From positions 1 to 29,511 of the IMG/VR virus record IMGVR_UViG_3300031877_000006: a stretch of 29,511 nucleotides of DNA; one strand, given 5' to 3'. Within the stretch, counting starts at the first letter, position 1. Each line of letters starts with the position of its first letter. The notes beneath the pieces are model-generated. The model searched no databases and had not been told where the DNA came from. It saw only the letters and a list, made by a program, of their open reading frames with translations. A program made the translations under genes and the position numbers. This DNA is from a virus. Shown piece by piece: positions 1 to 5,605 of the stretch.

Positions 1-201
1 CAATTTGAGTTCCCCCATGACATGGAGTTAGAAGCCGAACTCAACGTGGTTCAGTGGGAACAGCGACCAGGTTCAGAAATCTACAGTTTCTCTCATCCGC
101 AAGGAACACATGATGACTTGTTTTGGGCGATCGCTTTGGCGTGCGTTGCCACAACAGGTGCTACTCCAGACAAATTATTGGAGGCTTTCAAGTTTGGTTA
201 G
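1..201 (+). CDS. terL: Terminase large subunit, C-terminal fragment
   Basis: This is the end of a DNA-packaging terminase. The reading frame is open from the first base and ends in TAG after 66 codons. The visible part has the typical end of a TerL RNase-H-like nuclease: an FEFPHD stretch, an EL..VQWE strand, then a serine/histidine-rich turn and THDDLFWAIALA, where HDD carries the last metal-binding aspartate. The N-terminal 380 residues of what is almost certainly the same protein lie at the other end of the window. In known TerL nucleases the second and third acidic residues are about 80 residues apart. Here 8 plus 38 residues are visible, so about 35 residues (about 100 nt) are missing between the ends. 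A second, unrelated terminase is possible but unlikely. Confidence 0.85.
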   Translation, partial: QFEFPHDMELEAELNVVQWEQRPGSEIYSFSHPQGTHDDLFWAIALACVATTGATPDKLLEAFKFG

Positions 202-273
202 GCGCCCGTAACCCAAAAACGATTACATAAGAGTTTGAGACGATTTTTCCATTAAAAAAAATTTTTAATAACC

Positions 274-281
274 TTTATATG
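274..281 (+). promoter_or_regulatory. TATA-box promoter of the early region
   Basis: TTTATATG follows an A/T-rich run (251-270) and is the first promoter-like element after the terminase stop. Archaeal transcription starts about 25 bases downstream of a TATA box, which would be near 300. That makes the ATG at 279, inside the box, an impossible start and supports the ATG at 345. Confidence 0.55.
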
Positions 282-344
282 TACATCATGTGTATATTAA
301 AGTGTTTTGTGTTTGGATACGAAAACCCAAAACTGGTGAAGAAA

Positions 345-590
345 ATGCAGTATTACAAAGCTATCCCATGGACGGACATTGTAACAAAAGAGCCAGACAT
401 TGAAGCCTATGGCGTCATCGGGCACGTTCATCCGCAAAAAGGAGAGTACATGTGGAACTATGCAGTCAAAAGCTTGGTTTCGAAGCAAATTATGTTCTGT
501 TGCTCGCGGCATATCGACGCGTTGGAATTGGCGCAACATTATGAAGACCTCTACCAAAGGGGATTGAAAAGAAGAGAGGGAAAAACATGA
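345..590 (+). CDS. Hypothetical protein, 81 aa, first early gene
   Basis: I do not recognise this small soluble protein. The frame is open from 279, but the ATG at 345 is preferred: it has a GGTGAA ribosome site four bases upstream and lies downstream of the predicted transcription start. The product begins MQYYKAIPWTDIV, has a central GHVHPQKGEYMW segment and ends in a charged helix (ALELAQHYEDLYQRGLKRR). No membrane segment or zinc motif is visible; two adjacent cysteines sit in the middle. Its TGA overlaps the ATG of the next gene (ATGA), which points to translational coupling. It is the first gene after the TATA box, so it is probably expressed early. Confidence 0.6.
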   Translation: MQYYKAIPWTDIVTKEPDIEAYGVIGHVHPQKGEYMWNYAVKSLVSKQIMFCCSRHIDALELAQHYEDLYQRGLKRREGKT

Positions 591-760
591 CATTGGATGA
601 GATACAGCGTAATCTTGAACGCCTCAAGAAAGCAGGCAAAGAATTGGTTGGTGAAGAGTTGAAGCCTCTGCCACCAACAAAGAAGCCGAAGAATGTTCCT
701 GCTCCAGGCAAAACATGGACCGCTTGGGTTCGAGAGCACAATAGTCCTATGGAGCGATAA
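587..760 (+). CDS. Small charged protein, 57 aa
   Basis: The ATG overlaps the preceding TGA, and the frame runs 57 codons to TAA. The first 25 residues form a likely amphipathic helix (DEIQRNLERLKKAGKEL). A proline/lysine-rich linker (PLPPTKKPKNVPAPG) and a short KTWTAWVREH tail follow. It could be a DNA- or protein-binding adaptor, but no family is recognised. Overlapping stop and start with its neighbour and a natural helix-linker composition support it as real despite its size. Confidence 0.5.
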   Translation: MTLDEIQRNLERLKKAGKELVGEELKPLPPTKKPKNVPAPGKTWTAWVREHNSPMER

Positions 761-764
761 AACG

Positions 765-929
765 ATGTGGAATAGAGCTATTCGCAATTGGATGCATCGG
801 GAACAATGTGAGGACATGGAAAGCCAGTACGAACGAGAGCTCTATGTACGTTGTGTTCTACTGGCTGATTGGAAAAAAAGTTGGGGTTTCGGTCGGACGC
901 AAAACAGGACATGTAACAGTGGCAGCTGA
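765..929 (+). CDS. Possible small ORF overlapping the integrase start, 54 aa
   Basis: This ATG-initiated frame begins five bases after the previous stop. It encodes a tryptophan- and arginine-rich start (MWNRAIRNWMHREQ) and an acidic helix. Its last 28 codons overlap the start of the recombinase in another frame and look less protein-like (ending in TQNRTCNSGS). It may be a short real peptide coupled to the integrase, or only open sequence. The ribosome site is weak. Confidence 0.3.
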   Translation: MWNRAIRNWMHREQCEDMESQYERELYVRCVLLADWKKSWGFGRTQNRTCNSGS

Positions 930-1776
930 AGACTATAGTCAATTTCCAGAGAGTGTACATCGATTACTTTCAGTGGAATCTTTGAAGGAACGGAGACTTT
1001 GCGCCTGGTCTGTCCAAGCTGTTTTAGTCAGTAAGACAATCACTATTAAAAAGCGAAATGGCAAACGAAAGACTTTTGCATTGCACTTAGAAAAATCAGC
1101 CGAAGTCAACTTCTCAGAGGGCAAAATAATCGTTTATCGAGGTCGCTTCATAAAACTCTTGAACGCACCCAAGCCACTAAGGGATCAATTAATCGTTGAA
1201 TTGCCGACGTTAAACGCTTTCCGCACCACTGAAGTTGCTACGGTGCAAAAAGAACATATCGACTTGGAACATGGTGACATCGAAGTTTTCGACAGCAAGA
1301 AACACAAATTTTTCACCGTGCCATTACATCCAACAGTAGCAATTCATCTTGATGAATTCATCGTGCAACAAGGCATTAAGTCAGGTTTGCTGTTTCGACC
1401 TGGGTCCAAAGCTGGACGCCGATCAGAAGGACCCTTGACTGATGTAGCCATCGACTACATCTGGAAGAAATGTTGCGCTCTCGCTCGCGTCCCCTATATG
1501 TCGCCTCGTTACGGCAGAGCCTACTTTGCAATCAACTGGCATATCGTCCAAGGTAAAAGCCTCATTGGCCTGATGGATATTCTCCGTCACATCAGCCTCT
1601 TAGCTACGCAACGTTACCTGAGTAAAATCCGTTGCTACGAGGACCTCAAAACAGAATTTTATCGAGGCGTGCGTTCTCCTTTCTCTCCTCTCTGTGCACG
1701 CTTTGAGGCTTGCCCTTTAGCAACGGATGGCTGCTACTGCCACTTTTACATGCCAAAAATAAAGGTTGAAGCATAA
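844..1776 (+). CDS. int: Tyrosine recombinase / integrase
   Basis: Site-specific recombinase expected to insert the virus genome into, or excise it from, the host chromosome. Numbered from the ATG at 844, the catalytic residues are Arg127 (FRTTEVA), a beta-hairpin lysine near 153-155 (SKKHKFF), Arg222-x-x-Arg225 in the HxxR position (SPRYGR, His replaced by Arg), His249 (ILRH) and the nucleophile Tyr258 (TQRYL), nine residues after the His as usual. About 125 N-terminal residues would hold the arm- and core-binding part. The tail has four cysteines and a histidine in C-x5-C-x6-C-x-C-H, a possible zinc knuckle. A GTG at 808 in the same frame would add 12 residues that do not look protein-like, so the ATG is preferred. 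Candidate attachment sites lie 1-1.5 kb downstream. Confidence 0.85.
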   Translation: MYVVFYWLIGKKVGVSVGRKTGHVTVAAEDYSQFPESVHRLLSVESLKERRLCAWSVQAVLVSKTITIKKRNGKRKTFALHLEKSAEVNFSEGKIIVYRGRFIKLLNAPKPLRDQLIVELPTLNAFRTTEVATVQKEHIDLEHGDIEVFDSKKHKFFTVPLHPTVAIHLDEFIVQQGIKSGLLFRPGSKAGRRSEGPLTDVAIDYIWKKCCALARVPYMSPRYGRAYFAINWHIVQGKSLIGLMDILRHISLLATQRYLSKIRCYEDLKTEFYRGVRSPFSPLCARFEACPLATDGCYCHFYMPKIKVEA

Positions 1777-1792
1777 GGGAGGGATAAGTCAA

Positions 1793-1885
1793 ATGCGGAA
1801 AATCAAATTAGTGCAATTGGCTATGGTTGGAACCATAGTTTTGGGATCAGCCATTTCGTGGGGCTGGCCAGGCATGATTTACTGA
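1793..1885 (+). CDS. Single-pass membrane peptide, 30 aa
   Basis: A very short gene with a strong ribosome site (GGGAGGG) about ten bases before its ATG, just after the integrase stop. The peptide starts MRKIKL and continues as one hydrophobic segment (VQLAMVGTIVLGSAISWGW), so it should span the membrane once with the basic end inside. The next gene also encodes a membrane protein, so the two may act together. No function can be assigned. Confidence 0.5.
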   Translation: MRKIKLVQLAMVGTIVLGSAISWGWPGMIY

Positions 1886-1904
1886 AGAGGCAGAAGGTGA
1901 GCCC

Positions 1905-2207
1905 ATGTTAAAGAGTCTATTCTTTGCGATGCTTCTGGTGTCTTTCATTATTCCAGCGTCGTTTATGTACTTCGCGTTTCAAGTGGGAGCTAATGTATCT
2001 GGCTTCTTCGGCGGCATAGGCATTGTAGTCTTGTTCGTTACGTTTGAACTAATTGGAATTATTGCAGTGGGAGCTATCGCATGGATAGGCGACCGAGGCA
2101 AGGGAATTCCTTCAGATGCACCATTGGGAAGAACTCTCTCTTTCGAAGAAATAGAGGCTAAGGTGGATGAGTATATTCATCGTTACCCAAGGAAAAAAGT
2201 CAACTAA
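1905..2207 (+). CDS. Two-pass membrane protein, 100 aa
   Basis: The ATG follows an AAGGTGAG ribosome site. Two long hydrophobic segments, roughly residues 4-27 and 36-62, are separated by a glycine-rich turn (SGFFGG). A soluble C-terminal tail of about 35 residues (SFEEIEAKVDEYIHRYPRKK) should face the cytoplasm. Size and topology resemble holins and other small viral membrane proteins, but the place among early regulatory genes argues against lysis. The function is unknown. Confidence 0.65.
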   Translation: MLKSLFFAMLLVSFIIPASFMYFAFQVGANVSGFFGGIGIVVLFVTFELIGIIAVGAIAWIGDRGKGIPSDAPLGRTLSFEEIEAKVDEYIHRYPRKKVN

Positions 2208-2229
2208 AAATGGAGGTTGAAACCAAGAT

Positions 2230-2406
2230 ATGACTGAAACAGAAGAAGAAGTGCATGTACATTTCATCGTGCCTAAGACGCTACTCGAAGAATTTGACCG
2301 AGTTGTGAAGGAGCTTGCTTTTCAGGATCGCACAGCTGCGTTGTTAGCTTTGATGCGCAAATTCGTGAAATATGGTAGCATCAACAAAGCCGCAAAGGAG
2401 GCTTAG
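2230..2406 (+). CDS. Ribbon-helix-helix-like DNA-binding protein, 58 aa
   Basis: A small protein with a short strand (VHVHFIVP), then helix KTLLEEFDRVVKELAFQDR, then helix TAALLALMRKFVKYG. This strand-helix-helix order and size fit the MetJ/Arc/CopG class, which binds DNA as a dimer through the strand. Its end contains the AAAGGAGG ribosome site of the next gene, so the two are in one operon. It is a likely transcription regulator of early viral genes, with targets unknown. Confidence 0.6.
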   Translation: MTETEEEVHVHFIVPKTLLEEFDRVVKELAFQDRTAALLALMRKFVKYGSINKAAKEA

Positions 2407-2408
2407 TT

Positions 2409-2690
2409 TTGTCTTCGGTTTTCGATGAAATATTAGATACTCTCAAGGATGGCAAATGGCATAGTTTCCATGAAATTCTAACTGGTTGCAGACATTCAAA
2501 TCAAAATCAACTCGAAGCAGTTCTCTCTCTCCTCGCTGAATCTGGGTTTCTGCACCGTAAAATGCGTTACCTGGGCAGCACACGGACAGCCAGAGCCAAA
2601 CTTTCAGAGCCCATGTTACGGTTTCTCAATCGTCTAAATGAATTAAAAAGCGACAGCCTGGTTGAAGCTGAGAATGCCATCGTAAAATAA
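2409..2690 (+). CDS. Winged-helix DNA-binding protein, 93 aa
   Basis: It starts at TTG with an AAAGGAGG ribosome site at 2394-2401. The fold reads as a winged helix: helix 1 (FDEILDTLKDGKWHSFHEIL), helix 2, helix 3 (NQNQLEAVLSLLAESGFLHRK), then the wing (YLGSTRTARAKLSEPM) and a C-terminal helix. This arrangement is very common in archaeal and viral transcription regulators. It sits directly between the RHH-like protein and the ParB-like protein, so it probably belongs to an early regulatory operon. Confidence 0.65.
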   Translation: MSSVFDEILDTLKDGKWHSFHEILTGCRHSNQNQLEAVLSLLAESGFLHRKMRYLGSTRTARAKLSEPMLRFLNRLNELKSDSLVEAENAIVK

Positions 2691-2707
2691 GAAGAGAGTT
2701 GAATAGC

Positions 2708-3535
2708 ATGGCGTTGCCAGTGGCTTGCCAAGATTGCAGAAGAGAAGGAAAACAAATCGAGTTTTGCAATGTTAGAACCTATCGATTCGCTGCTTTAATG
2801 AAGAAGTGTCCTCGAGAGGTGGGATTTGAACCCGCGAAGCCAAGCATTCCTGTGGTGAAAGAGGAACATATACCTGAAGATGAAGCAGCCTATTTGCGCC
2901 CAACTTATGAAAAACTCGGCGCTTTATTGCCAGTGTTGCGAGCTCCTGATGGCGATGTTGTTGATGGAAAACATCGTTTGCAAGTGGATCCAGCTTGGTA
3001 TCAGCAAGTCTTGATTGGTTTAGACGACCCGGTTAAGAAAGCTATGGCTCGATTGGTCATTAATGTTGTACGTCGCAATGTCTCAGCTCAAGAGAAAACA
3101 GAGATGCTCGGTGAAATCGCCAAATTAAGCGGATGGACTCCGCAGCAAATTGCTGACAGTCTCGGAATGAGCTATTCTTGGGTAATGAAGTATTTACTGG
3201 ATGAATTCAAAGAACGCCCAGGGCAGGGTCCATCAGAATATCCTGTTACACGGCGTGTAACAGAACCCGGTCCATCGGAAGTGGTGCGGCCGCCGGGATT
3301 CGAACCCGAGATCCAAGAAGCTCGGAGAGCTGAGCAACCAGAAGTTACTTCGACTACACCGGGCACTTCGGATGTATCAACTACACAAGCCACTCAGAAA
3401 GCAATTGAACCTAAACCTGAGCCTTTAGATGTTGCTGATTTCACGTGTCCAGAGTGCCACCAAGATTTTCGTATAGTCCATATTAAACGCAATCTGCACC
3501 GTTTCGTCCCAGTTAAAAAGGAGCCAGCTTCTTGA
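2708..3535 (+). CDS. ParB-like protein with HTH and two Cys modules
   Basis: Probably a DNA-binding partition or regulatory protein of the ParB/Srx fold. From the ATG at 2708 it has an N-terminal Cys cluster (C7, C10, C20, C34), a ParB-type motif DGDVVDGKHR (81-90), a helix-turn-helix (GWTPQQIADSLGMSYSWVMKYL, about 142-163), a low-complexity linker (170-240) and a C-terminal CPEC knuckle. TTG 2699 would add three residues but is too close to the GAAGAGAG ribosome site. The linkers on either side of the folded core both contain GFEP, which is the translation of antisense tRNA T-arm sequence. The gene therefore carries two tRNA 3'-end mimics, and the second has a 21-bp palindrome beside it. A role in genome partition or in sensing integration is inference. 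Confidence 0.65.
   Translation: MALPVACQDCRREGKQIEFCNVRTYRFAALMKKCPREVGFEPAKPSIPVVKEEHIPEDEAAYLRPTYEKLGALLPVLRAPDGDVVDGKHRLQVDPAWYQQVLIGLDDPVKKAMARLVINVVRRNVSAQEKTEMLGEIAKLSGWTPQQIADSLGMSYSWVMKYLLDEFKERPGQGPSEYPVTRRVTEPGPSEVVRPPGFEPEIQEARRAEQPEVTSTTPGTSDVSTTQATQKAIEPKPEPLDVADFTCPECHQDFRIVHIKRNLHRFVPVKKEPAS
2811..2841 (-). other. tRNA 3'-end-like sequence 1 (candidate attP)
   Basis: Read on the minus strand this stretch has the T arm of a tRNA: GGGTTCAAATCCC with a nearly complete five-pair stem (one C-A mismatch), then seven bases CTCTCGA as an acceptor 3' strand. It is preceded by GGCTTCGC, as in the variable arm end of Leu/Ser-type tRNAs. The rest of a tRNA is absent. Tyrosine recombinases commonly use tRNA 3' halves as integration targets, so this may be an attP core or a relic of one. 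It lies in frame inside the ParB-like gene. Confidence 0.5.
3227..3280. repeat. 21-bp palindrome between 12-bp direct repeats
   Basis: A perfect inverted repeat, CTGTTACACG and CGTGTAACAG around one central G, occupies 3243-3263. It is flanked by GGTCCATCAGAA (3227-3238) and GGTCCATCGGAA (3269-3280), 42 bases apart and 11 of 12 identical. The block lies in the linker-coding part of the ParB-like gene and ends where the second tRNA-like sequence begins. It could be recombinase arm or accessory sites, or a ParB-binding (parS-like) site. Confidence 0.6.
3281..3313 (-). other. tRNA 3'-end-like sequence 2 with CCA (candidate attP)
   Basis: On the minus strand this gives a complete T arm (TCGGG, loop TTCGAAT, CCCGG), a seven-base acceptor strand CGGCCGC, discriminator A and an encoded CCA. 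The pairing 5' half of a tRNA is missing. The match from T stem to CCA is too long and too ordered to be chance, and it is what an attP core for integration into a host tRNA gene looks like. The implied host tRNA would have acceptor 5' strand GCGGCCG. Confidence 0.7.
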
Positions 3536-3843
3536 GCATTCGCTATCTTTACCGGGTCCTTCCATCTTCCAAACGCATCTGTAGTTATTGGCGATGTGGC
3601 ACACAGATACTTCGTAATATCGCTAAAACTGATGATGGGCGCCTCTGGCATTACGGCTGCCTACAATCAGCTAAAGATGACCGTTTCCACTGCTTAGACT
3701 GTGACTCCCATCAAGATAGTACAGAAATTAATGTTGCCGATTTCGGTGAAGGCCCCATTTTCACTTGTGGAAACTGTGGCAGCACACACGTGAAAATTCC
3801 AAGTGATTTTCGATACATCCCAAATAAAATCGGGAATCTATGA
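3532..3843 (+). CDS. Zinc-ribbon protein, 103 aa
   Basis: It begins at a TTG that overlaps the preceding TGA. Seven cysteines lie in pairs or near pairs: C17/C22, C43 after a His, C54/C57 (CLDC) and C79/C82 (CGNC). This would bind one or two zinc ions, with CLDC and CGNC as a treble-clef or ribbon. The last strand (STHVKIP) fits a zinc ribbon. Such small proteins often contact nucleic acid or RNA polymerase, but no target is visible. It opens a run of short, overlapping Cys-rich genes. Confidence 0.6.
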   Translation: MSIRYLYRVLPSSKRICSYWRCGTQILRNIAKTDDGRLWHYGCLQSAKDDRFHCLDCDSHQDSTEINVADFGEGPIFTCGNCGSTHVKIPSDFRYIPNKIGNL

Positions 3844-4313
3844 AGATGAAAAACATGACAGAAAAACCTAAAATTACTAAGTTAGTTGTTGGGCGTGGAA
3901 GTACAAGAAAAATCGCTGGCACCGAAAATTTTGACAAGGTTTACTATCAAATAGAATTTGAATTTGCTGAGAGACCGAGAGCAAATGAGTTTGAGCAAGC
4001 CAGAAAAGTGGGTTTTGAAACTATTACAGCATGGTTAAATGAAGCTATTGCAAAGCCAAGCTTAAGTGTTGAAGAAATCGACAAATTACCTTGGAAGCAT
4101 TATCAGACGAAGGATATTGTGGGACCCGGTCACATTGGTTGGATTCTGTGGGATCGAGACGGCGGCGCTGACCTTGCCAAAGCCATAGAGCAAGAGCCTG
4201 AAAAGAAACTCAAGTTGGATCCATATGAATTCAGCTTCTCAGGAAAGGAACGGCAGTTTATCTCTCGGAAAGTTATTGAACCAACCGAACCAGCTTCGGA
4301 GGCTCCTTCTTAG
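3840..4313 (+). CDS. Hypothetical soluble protein, 157 aa
   Basis: The ATG overlaps the upstream stop (ATGA). After a short basic start the protein has a beta-rich section (KITKLVVGRGSTRKI, then YYQIEFEF) followed by a helix (NEFEQARKVGFETITAWLNEAI). Later come KLPWKHYQTKDIVGPGHIGWILW and an acidic/lysine tail with a PTEPASEAPS end. The VGRGST strand followed by an aromatic YxIEFEF strand may form a small nucleic-acid-binding barrel, but this is only a shape-based guess. No cysteine motif is present, unlike its neighbours. Confidence 0.6.
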   Translation: MKMKNMTEKPKITKLVVGRGSTRKIAGTENFDKVYYQIEFEFAERPRANEFEQARKVGFETITAWLNEAIAKPSLSVEEIDKLPWKHYQTKDIVGPGHIGWILWDRDGGADLAKAIEQEPEKKLKLDPYEFSFSGKERQFISRKVIEPTEPASEAPS

Positions 4314-4571
4314 TTGCCAATGGTTGTTCGTTGTCGTGGCTGTGGCAGTGTTCTGCTACATGCTGAAGAATTGCCTGCTGCAGAATGGTACCTCAATGTT
4401 TATGCACATTTTAATGGGCACTGTCAAGATTGTAAACGCAAGTTGCCATCTCCAATGGCTTTCAAAGAAGCCATTAATGTTGAAGTTAAGCCAAACTCAG
4501 CGACATTGAACAAGTCTGCGTTAGTCTCTGCTTTTCACCACGACTATCACAATGAGGTGGCTGAGACGTGA
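4314..4571 (+). CDS. Zinc-ribbon protein, 85 aa
   Basis: TTG start directly after the previous TAG, with GGAGG at 4298-4302; ATG 4320 is the alternative but is too far from that site. Two cysteine pairs, CRGC near residue 7-10 and CQDC near 39-42, enclose about 28 residues, the spacing of a classical zinc ribbon. The C-terminal half is helical, then polar (SALVSAFHHDYHNEVAET). It is part of the zinc-protein run and may bind nucleic acid or modify host transcription. Confidence 0.6.
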   Translation: MPMVVRCRGCGSVLLHAEELPAAEWYLNVYAHFNGHCQDCKRKLPSPMAFKEAINVEVKPNSATLNKSALVSAFHHDYHNEVAET

Positions 4572-4804
4572 GTGACCGGCGGCAATCATCACCTGCCCCA
4601 GCTGACCCTGGGCGTAAACAGGCAGCCCAGGCAGCCACCACCCCAAAAATACGAGATTGGCCAATCTGCGCCCTTTGTGGTCAGTCAATATGGCCGTCAT
4701 ATCAATATCAGGAGTTACACGCGTTCTGCAGAGATTTACTGTCCTTTCTGCCTAAGGGCGCCAAAATCAAAATAACGTTTCCCAAGGAGGCGCCCCAATG
4801 CTGA
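4568..4804 (+). CDS. Small zinc-knuckle protein, 78 aa
   Basis: It starts at GTG overlapping the previous TGA. The first 28 residues are a disordered Ala/Pro/Gln linker. A compact motif follows (CALCGQSIWPSYQYQELHAFC), giving a C-x2-C-x14-H-x2-C zinc site, then a short basic strand. Another frame across the same bases encodes a 67-residue protein without such a pattern and is taken as a shadow. The end overlaps the next ATG. Confidence 0.5.
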   Translation: MSDRRQSSPAPADPGRKQAAQAATTPKIRDWPICALCGQSIWPSYQYQELHAFCRDLLSFLPKGAKIKITFPKEAPQC

Positions 4805-5181
4805 AGACTAAGGTTCGGGTTATGGGAGAGCCTGGGCTGTGTGAGAAGGTTGCTGCCGTTGTCCAGGAGCATTTTGTGATTGAGGGGCGACCTGAAAAAC
4901 ACGAAGGCCTTGTTGGACCTAAAGCTGATCGTGCGGATGCGCTTGGAATCACCGTTTACATTACGGTGCGAGAGCCTGTTGAGCCTGAATCTGGCTACTC
5001 TGTGACCTGTCCCTTATGTGGCAAAGTCTATCAGGATTGGAATGGGTTGCAAACGAAGGAGCAGGTTGAGAACAGTTTCAGGGCGCATTTGAGTGGGAAA
5101 CACTGCGTCAGAGGCGATGTTTTCAAAAAAGCCTACGAAAGCGCGAAAAGAAAGGAGACAATTGTATCATGCAGCATGTGA
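4798..5181 (+). CDS. C2H2 zinc-finger protein, 127 aa
   Basis: The ATG lies eight bases after a CAAGGAGG ribosome site and overlaps the previous stop. The N-terminal 60 residues form an alpha/beta part (KTKVRVMGEPGLCEKVAAVVQEHF, then ITVYITVRE). The C-terminal part has C71, C74, H97 and H102, a C2H2 finger with a long loop, followed by C103 and a basic helix. Such fingers in archaeal viruses are usually DNA-binding. Its last four codons overlap the start of the repeat protein. Confidence 0.6.
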   Translation: MLKTKVRVMGEPGLCEKVAAVVQEHFVIEGRPEKHEGLVGPKADRADALGITVYITVREPVEPESGYSVTCPLCGKVYQDWNGLQTKEQVENSFRAHLSGKHCVRGDVFKKAYESAKRKETIVSCSM

Positions 5182-5594
5182 TTTCTCAACCGCCAAAGAG
5201 TCGCTGGGCATGTCCAAAATGTAAATGCCTAACCGTACATATGAAGACCGTTAACGGGTTTGTTTGTGTCGAATGTGGTTCACCGCTGGCGCCCACTGAA
5301 TCAGAAAAACGAGCCTACTATCAACGACCTGACGTCAAGGAGAAGCAACGAGCCTACCGTCAACGACCTGACGTGAAAGAGAAGCAACGAGCCTACTATC
5401 AACGACCTGACGTCAAGGAGAAGAAACGAGCCTACCGTCAACGACCTGACGTGAAAGAGAAGAAACGAGCCTACCGTCAACGACCTGACGTGAAAGAGAA
5501 GAAACGAGCCTACATGAGGCAGTGGGCAGAACGACGCCGTGAAAAACTCCGCAAAATGAAGGAAGATTTAGTTATGGAGGTTTCTGCACCCTGA
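5169..5594 (+). CDS. Zinc-ribbon protein with 13-residue tandem repeats
   Basis: Residues 1-40 form a zinc ribbon (CPKC, then CVEC about 20 residues later). Five near-perfect 13-residue units follow, of the form RAY(Y/R)QRPDVKEK(Q/K), then one partial unit, and the protein ends in a basic helix (MRQWAERRREKLRKMKEDL). The units are rich in Arg, Lys and Tyr with one Asp and one Glu, and should form an extended positively charged helix array able to lie along DNA or RNA. The ATG sits inside the end of the previous gene. The repeats are also nearly identical in DNA, so unit number may vary between relatives. Confidence 0.7.
   Translation: MQHVISQPPKSRWACPKCKCLTVHMKTVNGFVCVECGSPLAPTESEKRAYYQRPDVKEKQRAYRQRPDVKEKQRAYYQRPDVKEKKRAYRQRPDVKEKKRAYRQRPDVKEKKRAYMRQWAERRREKLRKMKEDLVMEVSAP
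5310..5513 (+). repeat. 39-bp tandem repeat, five full units plus partial
   Basis: Units start at 5310, 5349, 5388, 5427 and 5466. They alternate between two types (TAT/GTCAAGGAG and CGT/GTGAAAGAG variants), which suggests duplication of a 78-bp pair followed by one extra copy. The repeat stays in frame and changes only a few codons, so it is a coding repeat and not a CRISPR or origin array. Confidence 0.9.
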
Positions 5595-5605
5595 GTGAGG
5601 AGATT

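Noticed and set aside
2811-3313. Complete tRNA genes on the minus strand
   Set aside because: Only T arm and acceptor 3' strand are present; no D arm, anticodon arm or acceptor 5' strand can be found next to them.
4225-4509. 94-codon frame across the junction of two genes
   Set aside because: It overlaps two genes with proper starts and zinc motifs, and its own sequence is hydrophobic without pattern.
5310-5513. Possible CRISPR-like array of 39-bp units
   Set aside because: Units are adjacent without spacers, stay in frame and vary only at a few codons; this is a coding tandem repeat.
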